Notes under the pieces: generated by a model
Database searches by the model: none
Seen by the model: only the letters and a program-made list of their open reading frames with translations
What the model was told of the DNA's origin: nothing
Program-made: the position numbers and the translations under genes
Shown here: in pieces, positions 24,231 through 36,213 of the stretch
How positions within the stretch are numbered: the stretch's first letter is position 1
Layout of the letters: the number at the start of each line of letters is the position of its first letter
Assembly: GCA_019454045.1 (NCBI GenBank)
Contig: SKCR01006517.1
Coordinates: 338,001 to 402,000, forward strand
From: Zanthoxylum bungeanum
Taxonomy: Eukaryota; Streptophyta; Magnoliopsida; Sapindales; Rutaceae
Direction: 5' to 3'
DNA length: 64,000 nt

Positions 24231-24838
24231 AAAATTTTGATTTTCCACTTTTCCGTTGCGTTACCGGATTTCCGCCTTAAAACCCCTTCATTAACTACAC
24301 TATATTCCTCAGGCAGTGAGTTTAACAGGATCATTGTCTCACTGAAATCTCCTAGGGCTAGGTCAGTGCCTTTAAGGATTTGTGTTATCCTAGTGAATTC
24401 ATCAAGGTTATCCTATAGATTTACTAGTGTCCATTTTGTAATTAAACAGATTACCTTTTAGAAAAACTAGATTATGGGCTGAAACAACAGAATAGAGAGA
24501 TTCGAGTTTACCCCACAGTTGGATGGCAGTGTCCATTCCATCAACTTTTCTGATGACCGAATCTCTCAGATGGAGGAAGATTAGGTTGTAGCCTCTTCTA
24601 AGATTTCGGCCTTCACATCATCTTCAATCTTTGGCCATTTTTCTGGATCTGGTTCCAGCGTCAAGTCCACCTATGGTGGGAAAGCAGTACTCTCATTTTC
24701 TTTTTCCATGTAGTAAAGTCCCCTTTGCCATCAAAGATAGCGACTTCAAGTTTGATTGTGGACATTTTGGATTATCCAAGACCTTGATCTTGCTGGTCTT
24801 TGAATTTCTCTTGTTTCTGTTATCTGATTTACGGCCAA
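24231..24838 (-). pseudogene. Ty1/Copia gag fragment
   Basis: Minus-strand reading gives YNLIFLHLRDSVIRKVDG, AIQLWGKLESLYS, LVFLKGNLFNYKMD, GTDLALGDFSETMILLNSLP and EEYSVV. These are the conserved blocks of the UBN2-type Copia gag, which forms the virus-like particle shell. Stops and one or two frameshifts interrupt it, and it is cut off at about 24230. A PBS and LTR directly upstream on the same strand confirm the orientation. Confidence 0.8.
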
Positions 24839-24850
24839 GCTCTGATACCA
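24839..24850 (-). other. Primer-binding site (tRNA-iMet)
   Basis: Minus strand TGGTATCAGAGC, one base from the LTR end. Confidence 0.85.
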
Positions 24851-24851
24851 A

Positions 24852-25390
24852 TGTTGGGCGTTCTTGTAAGCCCAGAATCTAATTTCCGTCAATGCAACTC
24901 AAAGACCCAAAAAAAATTAACAACACAAGATCAAATCAGAAACATCCACACCAAGAACACAAAAGATTTTTACCGTGATTCGCCTGAAAGATTCAGACTA
25001 CATCCACGTTGAACTCCAGAAACAATGAGCTCACTGCACTATATAATATCACAATTACACAAGAATTTGTATCTCCTCATTACAATCGTAACTTTCCCCA
25101 AAAAAAGAGCAATAAATAAAAAATCCTAGAGCTCTTAACGCGCCAATCTCACAGATACCAAACCCAGTAACAGCCTACAATTTCAGGCCCATCGAAACTG
25201 ATTCAACACTCAAGATTGCACATACATGACTTTAGGAATTTGCTCTGGAAGGCCACGAAGAAGGAAAGACTCATAAGATAAAACACAGAATGATTCGTCT
25301 CCTTTTTCTAAGCCATAACAACTAATTTATATGAAAAACAATTAAGACTAGCATTGGCAGAGATCGCGACATGTGTCCATCATCCAACGA
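24852..25390 (-). mobile_element. 5' LTR of minus-strand Copia element
   Basis: The inner end, TGTTGGGCG on the plus strand, is firm because of the adjacent primer site. The outer end is uncertain; a TGTGATCGTTGG-like start on the minus strand near 25392 is the best candidate. The body has the phrase ACCGTGATTCGCCTGA, similar to LTR leaders elsewhere in the window (46150). Confidence 0.55.
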
Positions 25391-26787
25391 TCACAAATAT
25401 TTTCCTATTGTAATGCAGACGACAAGTCGGTTTCAGCTCTAATTACCACACAACGAGTCATCCATAAAAGAGCTTCACATTATATATATATATTAGATTT
25501 AAGATATTGCTGCTGTGGGGTGCAAATTGATACGATATTTTTCGTTTAATACGGATTCAAATTTTAGGAACAATCTTTTTATAGAAAAGACAAAAATAAA
25601 ATTACTATTTTTCATAGACGTTACTTGTAATAGAAATCTTGTACACTGTGTACTGCCTTATTATTCTTCAATCTGTATGTCCAAAAAATGATTGAATCAA
25701 TCATATATATGTTAACAACAATCGATAACCATATTGCTTTCTATTCATAATAAAAATTGTCCATAATTCTTGTAACGAAACTTCAAAGATTCATTTAAGA
25801 TCTTAATGGCAACCTTCTATTAATTTAACATATGGTGATAATTTTATGTTCAAATATCATATAGTTCAAAAATTCTGGTGTTTTTTTTATTCTTATATTC
25901 AAAGCAAAGACCCGTCATTATCCAGACTTAAATACTGGCTCACATGACAAATCTTTGAGAATATGACCCTAATATTTAATGAAAGCAAAAATTCAATGGT
26001 GATAAAGCAACAGTTGTTGTTGTTTTTTTTTTTTTTTAAAACAAAAGTTGTTATTGTTGCCATATGAATTGTATTTGGTCAGTTTGAAATTTTAGCTAAT
26101 TAAGCCTGCTTATTCAATAATCATATTTTGCAAATAAGCCAACTGTAAACTAATATGAATGAATAAATAGAACAATACTATGCTGACTAAACAGGACAAA
26201 TTATTTATAAAATCCCCATAAAAATGAGTAATTCTTTAGTAACATCATTGTATGGGTGACATAATATCATTAATCAATAATTATATAACATATATGAGTT
26301 GTGTTAAATAAAATCAGTATTTTTTTAGTTGGTTTTTACTATTTAGTATGTGTGACAAGTTATTATTGAATTGTTATATAGATGACGTGATATCATTGTT
26401 ATATAGTAGAATTTTTCATCAAAACAATGTTATTTTTATCTTTTTAACTTTTTCCTACTTTTATTTACTACTAAACAATGCAATTTTGATTCTAATTTTA
26501 TCTCTATTTTATTTCCATCCAGTCTCTTTAATATTTTTCGAGAAAAAAAAAGGGCCAAAAAAAGGGCCATGATCATGAACCCTCAAAGGGGGAAAAAATC
26601 AATGGGACCCATTTGCTCAAACTGGGTGCCAGATAGCAGAGACGGCCTACAAAAAGAGACCCAGTTTCTTCATACACCTCTGTCAACTACAAAAACCCAC
26701 CTCTCTTCTTATTCACAAGCAACCATTCTCTCTCAGGCATTTTCACAAACACTTTTGTCAAGAAACGTTTTTTGTTTTTACAAATTC
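25391..26787. other. Upstream region of the ERF gene, no gene seen
   Basis: AT-rich sequence with a T14 run near 26024 and a purine-rich patch near 26540-26600. The last 150 bases before the start codon are rich in C and T with CTCTCT motifs, as in many plant 5' leaders. No TATA box could be chosen with confidence, and no mobile-element signature was found. Confidence 0.5.
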
Positions 26788-27469
26788 ATGGCCAGACCAC
26801 AGCAACGGTTCCGAGGCGTTCGACAAAGGCACTGGGGCTCTTGGGTTTCTGAAATTCGCCACCCTCTCTTGTGAGTTTCAAAATCCATACAAGTTTCATG
26901 CACGTTCACTTTGGCATTGCGTTTTTCTTTTCTTTTTGCTGACAGAAACGTTTCGTTTCTTTTCCTGCAGGAAGACGAGAATTTGGCTAGGCACTTTTGA
27001 GACTGCTGAAGATGCTGCAAGAGCTTATGATGAAGCTACAAGGCTTATTTGTGGACCAAGATCCAGAACCAACTTCCCTTATAACCCAAACGCGTCACAA
27101 TCATCATCAAAGCTTCTCTCGGCAACTTTAACAGCTAAGCTTCATAGGTGCTACATGGCCTCACTTCAAATGACCAAATCACCAGCAAATGAGCCTCAAA
27201 AAGCACCAGCTTCACAAGTTACCAACCCCATCGGCATTAATGCCAGCAAAGACAGTGAAATGGGCAAGCAGTTGCTAGAAAAGAGATCAATGCAAGAGCA
27301 AGAGAGCACTGGGCCAAATTGGGTGGTTAAAAAAGAACAAGTTGATCAAAGTGCCCACCATTTCAAGCCTCTTGAAGAAGATCACATTGAGCAAATGATT
27401 GAGGAGCTGCTTGATTATGAGCCACTTGAGCTCTGTTCTGTTGTTTCTGTTTCTCCACAGGCTCTGTGA
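26788..27469 (+). CDS. ERF003: AP2/ERF transcription factor, ERF003-like (group V)
   Basis: Two exons, 26788-26870 and 26971-27469, encode 193 residues. A single AP2/ERF DNA-binding domain spans about residues 7-65 ([19 protein letters not shown], then [17 protein letters not shown] and RTNFPYN). This wording, and an intron inside the domain after the HPLL segment, are typical of group V (SHINE/WIN1 and ERF003). The stretch [21 protein letters not shown] and the acidic C-terminal [20 protein letters not shown] match Arabidopsis ERF003 (also named ESE3) and not the SHINE branch. Such proteins bind GCC-box or DRE-like DNA in the nucleus; the acidic tail may activate transcription, which is inference. 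The frame is open upstream to an ATG at 26569, but homologues begin [11 protein letters not shown], so 26788 is chosen. It is the only intact cellular gene here. Confidence 0.93.
26871..26970 (+). other. Intron of the ERF gene
   Basis: 100 bp with a GTGAGT donor and a TTTTCCTGCAG acceptor. Joining restores LLKTRIW across the boundary; the intron is phase 2. Confidence 0.93.
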
Positions 27470-28189
27470 TAATAAGAAGGGAAATGCCACCCAATTATCT
27501 GAGATTGCTATAACGTCACTTTAATCTTTATAGTTTGGAAAATATATGGTTTACTCTCCATCATTAAATATTTTCGGTTAATGAAATCTTATTTCAAAAT
27601 TAGATGAAATTGATTTTATTAATAAAAAAATATTTAACGATAGTGACTAAAACTTATATTTATAAAATTATAAAGATTAAAATTTCATTATAACAATATA
27701 TAAGATAGTTGTGTGTTATTTTCTCAAATAATTATGTTAGGCCAAATTAAATATTTCATTCTCTGTGTCGCAATTCCGCTAATTTAACTCCCCAATTTAG
27801 AGTCTATTTTTAAGTGTTACCAGTATTAGACGATCCATGTGAATTCGGTTCCTTGAATTTATCTTCCAAGTGACCGATTGAAGAAGCTTAATTAATGTAC
27901 AGTTGTATCGTGCTATGCAAAATATGCTATTACTGTCACTTTGTGTCTTTCATTTTCCAAATGTCAATTCAGTTGAAATAATGCAGTACCCCAAATTGGC
28001 ATTAGTGTAAACAAACAAACAAAAAAACAAACGAACAAACAAACAATATTTTACAACTGTAGAGAAGCCTTCTCATTGAAGATGTTTTAAAAAGTATAAA
28101 GGGCGTACAAAGGGCGTGGTATGGTGGTATAGGACTCAGTTCCAATATCATATCTTGAACCACAGTGAATTGATTACTCTCAAAGTAAT
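27470..28189. other. 3' flank of the ERF gene
   Basis: AT-rich. An AATAAA at 27621 is a possible polyadenylation element about 150 bases after the stop. A (CAAA)n-like run lies at 28008-28045. No other gene or repeat end is seen. Confidence 0.45.
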
Positions 28190-28351
28190 CAAATGGCGTG
28201 AGATTCAGGATTTGACCTTCAGGTCATGGATTCGAATTAAATGAGTTCGTCTCTTATAAAAATTTATGACAGTCGGGGGTTTTACTAGCTCCGCTTAAGT
28301 CTGGAAGAGATGGTTTGGCGGCTGAGTTTTCGACGATTTCCAAAAAAAAAA
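28190..28351 (+). mobile_element. tRNA-type SINE, degraded copy
   Basis: It shares with 44610-44782 a degenerate pol III B box (GGATTCGAATT), the block GGGGGTTTTAC, the phrase CCGCTTAAGTC-GGAAGAGATGGTTTG and a terminal A run. The left end and target duplications are unclear. Confidence 0.7.
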
Positions 28352-28688
28352 TAGGTGTAAAACACTTCGAAAACTTGAGACATTTAAAAAGAAAAACAGA
28401 TGGAAACCATATACCAAATAGTATTTTATGACATTCAATATTTATCTTAATTTTATATGATTTAGTAAGGCATTATATGGAATGAGACCAATTATTCTTG
28501 TGCTAGTTCTTGTGAAACATGAACATGTTTTTCAACTCTTGGGTTTGAAAGTGCTTCTGGTACATTGCAGCTGAAAGCAGGCTTTTGGTTTGCTTTGCTT
28601 TGAAACTGCTAGTTGCCGGTAGCTACTGTAAAAAAAAAAAAGACCTCTGAATGTGATTCGGTATGTATTCTAATAATTTTTCAATGGC
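28352..28688. other. Spacer between SINE and solo LTR
   Basis: No coding or repeat signature was recognised apart from an A12 run near 28630. Confidence 0.4.
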
Positions 28689-28693
28689 CCGTC

Positions 28694-30785
28694 TGTTGGA
28701 TAATATGACCCATAGCGTCACTATTTGCACAGATCATTGTGTTGCTGTAGCAAATTAACTATGTAACAAGGAAATTGCACTCTCATCATTTGTGATTAGA
28801 TCACCATAGATATATAAATGAAGAGAGGTCCCTATGATTAGTTCCTGGATTGAGATGATATGAGACAGTATCAGTCCACGAAGGATTAATCATTAAATAT
28901 CCCTAGCCGTAGTATTATCGAGACTGGACATCGATAATGCGGAATAGGCTAGTATTGCACTTGTGCGCGTTGTGAGGGCACAACGGCATAGTTCTCATAT
29001 ATATAAGTGTTGGAGACTTATGCAAGTGCGATAGGAGGTCGTGTTTCACCGATGGTACGGGAAACAGCTTCGCTCTGGATAGACCCCTCGGAATCCCATT
29101 GGTATTATGACTATGTGTCTATGGGAGGCCGAAGTCAAGGTAGGTGTGTATAGTCTTAACCTGAGACTTGCATCGCTAATACTTACGATAATCGATAAAC
29201 TTTGGTTTTGGTGGTTGGGGACCCTGACCAGGTTCTGTGTCTACCACTTCTGGGTTTATCAGAGAGTCGTAGAGTATTGGGTGTGATGTCGAGACGGAAG
29301 TATCACTCCAGTCATATTGGAGATGATGTCACGCAGGATACGGTATTAGTGCTCTTAAGTGATGCGCATCCAATCGTGATATTATGACCAGGTCATGAAT
29401 ATCCGATTATAGAGACTAGTTACCAGACATCCGATATGTGTTTCGGACGGGGCAGACACTTATCCAGCCCCAGCCCTACACGTGACTATCCGATACTGGG
29501 CCGATATGCACAATACGATTGTATACTACGCTTGATATAGATCTAAATATTCTTAAAAGGATATGTCCGGAGAATTGGGATGACTTGGTGCTTTGCTAGG
29601 AGTTGACCTTGTCTCGTAAATCGGTAGAACGTAGTACTTGGTACGTACGTGATTCGGTTACACCGACGACCGTATTTATAGCCAACTTATCCGGAGATCT
29701 CATGGGTCGCTTCCCGATAATGCACCGATGACGCATCTCGCACTCATTAATAATCTGGGATTATACATAAGAAAGAGAAAATTAATCTAGGATTAATACG
29801 GAGATATTTTATCTAGGATAAAATATCGTCAAGAGAGAGATAATGATTAATTTGGAATTAATCGGTAAATTAATATATTCGATATATTAAACGAAATTAG
29901 ATTTCGACGCGGAATTAAAATTAGATTTTAATTCGGGCGAACGAATTAATTTAGAATTAATTCGTTAGCGACGTGAATAGTGAATTCGCTAGGCGTGATC
30001 ACTTAATTGCGACGCGACGGATAAATCGTTAATTTAGAATTAGCGAACCCGAGCCCGAGTGTGATTGCGAGCGCATTCGTATTTCGAATTCGAGTGCGGC
30101 GACGCAAGTCACATCAAACGTCAAATCAATCGTCGCATCAAGCGTCAAATCAAAAGTCACTTTGAGTGATTGATTGACTTGATTGATTGATTGATGAAAG
30201 ACACACATCACATCACCTTTTATTGTGACATGTGAATAGTGATGGAAGTGGTTGGCATAGTGTTTGGAGGGAAAACCTTTTTGCTTTTGGTTTATATAAA
30301 ATCATTTAAGTAATTGGTTTTATATATTTTATTTGATAAATATATAAAGCTTTTAGGAAAAGCTTTTAACCATCATTCCATAACACTTTCACCTCTCTTC
30401 TTCTCTCTATCTCTCACGCCCAAGGGGCTGATTTTTCTTTCTCTGTCACAGCTCACTGCCGTGAGCTTGGGGAAGCAAATGAGTGAGTTTCCATGGTGGA
30501 AACTTAAGTGCTAGCACACTTGTGAACATTGCGAAGGTGTTAGGGAGGTTCACCCATGAGGCGGGACTCATCCGACGAAGTTTGGAGCTCCGAAATGAGG
30601 CCCGAATCAGCTCATTCCAGTGAGCTTACTGCAGTGCATGTGCGCCCAAAACAGTGGGTTTCTTGGCTTGAATCGTCTTCCAATCGACTCAACCGATCGA
30701 TGTGAGTATTCCGCTACCTCCGTTGATGTGTTCACACATGATTCCATGCTTTGATTTGATCTTGGGACCTAATAGAAACTCAACA
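28694..30785 (+). mobile_element. Solo Copia LTR with CCGTC target duplication
   Basis: The 2092-bp LTR runs from TGTTGGATAATATGACCC to AGAAACTCAACA. CCGTC is found at 28689-28693 and 30786-30790. It is the reverse-oriented relative of the LTR at 57408-59501 and is nearly identical to it in the first few hundred bases and the middle. It lies 1.2 kb downstream of the ERF gene and is the closest LTR on that side. Confidence 0.93.
29750..30045. repeat. Chain of 3-nt-spacer inverted repeats (LTR copy E)
   Basis: Reverse-complement counterpart of 58148-58444. The 11-base arms GATATTTTATC are kept here, but their spacer is TAG where the other copy would give TCG. Other units have TGG, TAG and TCG spacers. 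Confidence 0.8.
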
Positions 30786-30790
30786 CCGTC

Positions 30791-30996
30791 TCATATCTTT
30801 ATTACTCCATGCCTTGGATAATTTCAAGTATAAAGCTGACTTATGGATGAAGGCCACACAAAATTTGCCCACAAATGTTTCATAAAAAAAGAAAGGGGGG
30901 GGGGGGGGAATGACATATGGGTCCGAATTTTTTTCTAAATTATTGGTTAGGTCAATATTTTTTCATAATTACCAATCAAATCCATGCTATTGTAAC
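30791..30996. other. Flanking sequence with G14 run
   Basis: It contains fourteen consecutive G at 30895-30908. From there to 30996 it resembles 37920-38015, the neighbouring duplicate. Confidence 0.6.
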
Positions 30997-32096
30997 TGTT
31001 AATTCCATGTGTGTTAGCAACGTCTGTAACAAAACAAGTTCAATTCAGTTGTAATGAGTCTTGAAGAACATCTCGAATCAATTAGGCAAGTATTTGGACA
31101 TCATCATATAAAGATATAGAGCAACATTCACTCTTTTGGATATTCGAGAATATTTAGAGCTCAAATTAATATGATGTCAGTTACATTGGAAAGTAGACTC
31201 GAAAATGATCGTGAGCATATAAAGAACACATGATTTGGACAAGGGACGAGAAAGTTAAAAGCGTTTTCAGTTACACTTAAAAACCAATCCGTGACTTGTG
31301 TTCGAGTTGCGTTCGTTTGAGAGTTCGAATGTCCGGAGGTAGAAACATTGCATTTGAGGTGCGTTTAAACGTCCGTGCGTAAGTGGATTATTTTGGTTGC
31401 GTTTTTAAGTCAAATTTACATAAGGAAACGTCTTACCTTTGCCCTACCTATCTAAACAAACTTAGAGCTACTTTCACCAGAGTTGAACATACATTATTCA
31501 AAGCCTAAAATCTTCGTTGCTTCCAACCTTCTTGATATTCACCTTGAAGACTCTTTTTATTACATTGTCTTATTTATTTTGGTGAAATTGAATTTTGAGT
31601 GATCATCAACATAACATAAACACAACCCTAACCCAATTTTCTAAGCCTTCAAAGTTCTAAAGGAGAAAGATTGGTAATCAAAGTTCCGGCGTTGCGTGCT
31701 ACAAGATTGATCCGCTTTGAGACTTCAAAGGTTCTGAAGAAGGCCGCACGGTGCGGAATCGAGGAGTTCTTCGAGTTATTACATTCTAAAGGTATTTGAG
31801 TCGACGGAGGTTCTGACATAGGTCTTATACCATCACTGTAAGCTTTTCTCATTATAGTGGATTTTGGCTGGTAGCCTAGATATCCAGAGCGATTTTTTAC
31901 CCTCACGAGTTTTCTACTTCGTTAATAAAAATTTTATGTTGATTTTATTTTCTACATTGTTATATTGCTTTGATTTATTGTTGTTATACTAAAGGTTCTT
32001 GTTGGTAATCCATAGAAACAATAACTAGAATATGTTTTAATTAATTGTGTTTAATTCTGCATATGATCATAACTTAAGATGAAATTCGAATTTTCA
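30997..32096 (+). mobile_element. 5' LTR of a SIRE-like Copia element
   Basis: The 1100-bp LTR begins TGTTAATTCC and ends near GAATTTTCA, followed by a primer site. The left flank is GTAAC (30992-30996). The second LTR is at 35194-37472 and is interrupted. The end pattern is supported by the solo LTR of the same family at 35253-36213. Confidence 0.8.
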
Positions 32097-32097
32097 A

Positions 32098-32110
32098 TTG
32101 GTATCAGATC
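32098..32110 (+). other. Primer-binding site
   Basis: TTGGTATCAGATC, an initiator-Met-type site with one change, directly after the 5' LTR. Confidence 0.75.
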
Positions 32111-32132
32111 CTAATCCTTGACCCATTTAGCT

Positions 32133-33329
32133 ATGGAGAGAACTCAACCCTTGTCCTCCATTTTTGATGGAACTGATTACTTGCATTGGAATGTTCGCAT
32201 GAGAGAGTTCCTTAAGTCTTTAAATGAGAGAGTCTGGATGTCAGTAGAGTACGGATGGAAACCTCCCGTGGTTATGGTTGATGGGGTCTCTTCCCCCAAA
32301 GATAAACTGACCTAGACTAAGGAAGAGTTTAACGCTAACAATAGGAATAATAAGACCATTCATGTCATTCATGTTACTGTTTGCTCAGCTGAATTTAAGA
32401 AAATTTCTATTTTTGAGATAGTCATGGATGCTTAGGATATTCTTCAGACTATGCATGAGGACATATTATTTGTTAATAATAATACACTTCAAGAGCTTGC
32501 CACTGGGTTTGAGGTCGCTAGGATGAAAGATGATGAGACCTTTTATAAATTAGATGTTGAGATTAACAGTATAGTTAACTCTAACTTTAACTTAGGTAAG
32601 ACTATTCCTACAAATAAGATAGTTAGGAAAATCCTTAGATCCATACCTGACCAGTTTTTACCAAAGATCATAGCCATTGATGAAAGTAATGACTTAGACC
32701 ACCTTAAACTAGAGGACCTTGTAGGAAAACCACAGGTGTATGAGAAAAAACTTCCTGGATAAAGAAAGCCCAAAACCATAGCGATAAATATCGCAAAGGA
32801 AATTTCACATGATCCATCAAACGATGATTATGATGATACTCTCACGGATCAGGATTTGGTCATGCTTGTAAAAAAAATTAAGAAATTTCTTAAGATGAAG
32901 AAGAGTGGTCATAGCATTGATAGAGATAGAGAGTATAAGCCTAGAGAGTGTAGGCATAGTATGAAGGAGTCTGGAAATGATAAGGATAGAAAATCTAGAG
33001 CTATCCAATGCCATGAATGTGAGGAGTGTGGGCATATTAGATCTGAGTGTCCCACATATCTAAAGTATAAAGGTAAGAAAGTCATGAAAACCTCACTTAG
33101 TGAATCAGAATGTGACTATACTTCTGATGAGTCTCATAATGAGAAAAATAATTTCATTGATTTTACTATTAGTATAATCGGTGAGAGAGGGGATAATGTT
33201 AGTAATGAAGTTGATGGATCAAAATTCTCTCACGATGAGTATGTCGATGAGGATAGTCTTCAGGTAGCATATACTGAATTATTTAACGAGAGTTTAGCTA
33301 TCAAGAACGATGAATATTTAGGTCAATAA
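32133..33329 (+). pseudogene. SIRE-like Copia gag, broken
   Basis: The gag starts MERTQPLSSIFDGTDYLHW, the usual opening of SIRE/Maximus-type Copia gag. A DE-rich centre follows (ATGFEVARMKDDETFYKLD, VRKILRSIPDQFLPKI). A canonical CCHC knuckle, CHECEECGHIRSEC (C-x2-C-x4-H-x4-C), lies near 33007-33050, and a Ser/Asp-rich acidic stretch follows. Three in-frame stops (near 32313, 32434 and 32761) split it. Gag would form the particle shell and bind the element RNA. Base composition resembles the rest of the element. Confidence 0.85.
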
Positions 33330-34020
33330 GAAGCTGAGAGAAATCGAGCTAGATAATAATGAAGCTCAAGTTAAGTTTGAGAAAAGTCTTTTTATGATTG
33401 ATAACCTTGAGGAGAGGAATAAAAGACTAGTTGATAGAGTCAAATTCTTAGAAGTAGAATTTGAAAATACTAGAACCTAATTGTCTGTATTTTCTAGTGG
33501 GACTGAGAAACTAGACCACGTGTTAGGGATTTGCATTGAGTCTGATTGTGATAAGGCGTCATCATCTAGAAATTGTATATATCCCTCCTAAACGTGACCT
33601 AGGTAAGAAATATATTGGTTATAGTCATGTAATTCCCTCTGTTATTCCTCATCCTATGTCCCAACCTCAATCTAAAGGTGTGGTGGGTAAACCTCGCTCT
33701 CATACGAGGTTTGTGCATATATGTTATCACTGTGGTAAGGCATGACATATTAGTCCTAAGTGATTAATGTTGCATAAACAAAAGAAAAGGCCTAAGAGTG
33801 TTTTAATTAGGTTTGATCCTTCAAATCTAGTGTTTCAAGCTTCTACACTAGCTAAACACACTCAACAAAGTAGTGGGAAACTTACATTGCGAACTAGTAG
33901 TCCTCAAGTGGAGACTTCTAAGAGAGTTGGGTAAGGAAGTTAGATGACTTCCCATTTACTTCTAAATGTCTTGACCCCAGCAGGCATGAACAACAACAAC
34001 AACAACAACAAATGTATAAG
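33330..34020 (+). pseudogene. Remnant between gag and protease of the SIRE-like element
   Basis: The coiled-coil-like tail of gag continues out of frame, then a second, broken zinc knuckle CYHCGKA-stop-HISPK appears near 33721-33765. It ends at an (AAC)n run at 33985-34011, where the element loses all pol sequence. Confidence 0.65.
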
Positions 34021-35193
34021 TGTGTGTGATAAAGACCCTTAGTATATCTTGTAATTTTTTTGTTGTCGAGACTTGGTCGCATGTATGAGTTTTTGGACTA
34101 GCAGTGTAATCTTTGTCATACTTAGATCACTGAATAATGTGATATTTGATTAGCTAACCTTATGTTATCCCCTTGTAAAAGGAAAAAAATAAAAAATAAA
34201 AAGATTAAATGAGTCTCACGTGTGAAAGAGCCAATGGAACAAATTCAAAAGATAAGAAAAAATCCTTCACTTGAAAAAGTTTTTATGTATGAGTTCATCA
34301 TATTTAGGGGAGAATGTTATAGTATGCAACCAATGTTGATTCTTTTCAAATCCTAGTGGTGCTGGGTTTGAATACCTATTTTGAGGACTTGGTATGTCAA
34401 GAGATAAGATTTATTTATCTATGTCTTGCTCAAAAAATAAGGTCTTAAGCATTGATCTGTTGTGCACTTATTTTTCACATAAGTGCTTACTATGCTTTGG
34501 CGTTTATGTCATCTACATGTGTGTATTATTTAGCATGATAAAAAATGGTGCATATTATTTCATGTTATAAACAACTGAGTACTGACTGGGTATCATTGTA
34601 CTTACTTGAAGTGCTATTTTAGTCATTTTTGATCTATTTTTTATTTTACCTTTTTATGTACTTGTGTGTGTTTCATTTCATTGCTTGTCGTTTTTCTTTA
34701 TTGCATAGTTCTGAGTTTTACTTTATGTATGTTGTTTTGCTAACTGAATAGGGCTATTAGTGAGAGGGAGTAAGTTAAGTTTGTTTGCATATTCTCTTGC
34801 ATGTGATTCTAATTTACCTATGGTCATTTCATAACAAAAAGGGGGATTAGTTTTTATATATCTCCATCTTAGGGGGAGCAAGATTAAGAGGGTATGATAT
34901 CTGTCTCTATATTTACATATATGAGGTTCTTATTGTGTTTTATCTTGTGTTTTTATCTGCTCTTTAAGTCCTAGTGCTTTTCACGGTATATTATTGTTTG
35001 TTGATGTTTTAGGTGAGCAAATTAGTGGCTGAAGTGGCATCGACTTCATGAATACTTAGTTAAGTATTAAATCGAGTCATATTATAATAAGTCATTGTCT
35101 TGATGACTGACAGTTGGCTATTTTCTTTTTGGGTCTTTTACCGTAGTCTTTGTATTATGTAGTATTTTATCACGGAATGCCAAATGGGGAAAT
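34021..35193 (+). mobile_element. 3' noncoding part of the SIRE-like element
   Basis: No RT, RNase H or integrase blocks are seen. AAAAAGGGGGATTAG near 34836 and TTAGGGGGAGCAAG near 34868 are G-rich tracts typical of the 3' end of SIRE elements. The final AATGGGGAAAT before the LTR acts as the polypurine tract. Confidence 0.6.
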
Positions 35194-35252
35194 TATTAGT
35201 TCCATGTCTGTTGGAAACGTCCATAACAAAATAAGTTCAATTAAGTTGTAAT
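35194..35252 (+). mobile_element. Start of the SIRE-like 3' LTR
   Basis: Aligns with the first 60 bases of the 5' LTR. The first dinucleotide is TA instead of TG. It is cut by the solo LTR at 35253. Confidence 0.75.
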
Positions 35253-36213
35253 TGAAATTTGTGATTAACCTAGGTTCTGACCCTATACGGAATTTATCAC
35301 AATTAATCAAGACAAGTCTTAATTAATGTGCCTATGGAGATTCAATAAGCAACCACAATATCCAACAATAATGATATGTAGAGAAAAACTTGCAGCGATG
35401 GTTAAGACCTATGGTGGTAACTCCACCGACTCAAGTACCTCAATACTACAAGAACTCAAGGCAACTCCTCAAGCCTGCGACCCACGATTTTCTTCAGAAC
35501 CTCTGAAGTCTCTGAGTAGATTGTATCACCTCTAATGCCGGAACTCTGACTACCAATCTTCCTCCCAAAGAACTCTAAAGGATTAGGAATGTTGGGTTAT
35601 GTCGTGTTGAAGGTTTATCAAAGAGGGATTCACACCATTAATAAAGAAGACAAGAATACAAAAAAGTCTTCAATGATGGAATCAAGAAGGTTGAAAGCTT
35701 TGAGAGATTTTGGGTCAAGGAAAATGTGTTTCATCTAAAGGGGATGGCGGCTACATGTTATATTTATAGGTAGGGTGAAAAGCTAGGATTTTTCAAGTGA
35801 AAAGGCACAAAAACGCATTCAGATGTGACTGCCGTTTGAACATTTACTCGAACACTGCACGAAAGCACGTCTACTGGAAAGACTCGTTCGAACGCCCCTC
35901 GAACGCACAGCGAATGAATGCTCTCTGGAATGATCCCGTTCAAACCCAACAAGAACGTGCCTAGAACGTTTGTTCTCTGGAATGATCCTGTTCGAACCCA
36001 ATGGAGAACGTGCCACTAACGCCACATGTTAAACCAAATAACGAATGCAGCACTAATGCCAATCATTCGAACACTGCAATAAACACACCACGAACGTATG
36101 TCTGATGCACATCAGCCAAAAACCAGTCCAATTGCACAAAGATCTTTATGATAGATTACAACTCAAATGAACTCATTTTGTCACGGACATATGCCAATAA
36201 AATGGAACTAACA
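35253..36213 (-). mobile_element. Solo LTR of the same SIRE-like family, inverted
   Basis: 961 bp, on the minus strand from TGTTAGTTCCAT to CAAATTTCA. GTAAT is present at 35248-35252 and 36214-36218. The sequence is the reverse complement of the host LTR at moderate identity, so a family member inserted head-on into another member's LTR and later recombined to a solo LTR. Confidence 0.88.

Noticed and set aside
26871..26905. Similarity of the ERF intron start (AGTTTCAAAATCCA) to 37877-37892
   Set aside because: Only about 14 identical bases in AT-rich DNA; several such matches are expected by chance in 64 kb.
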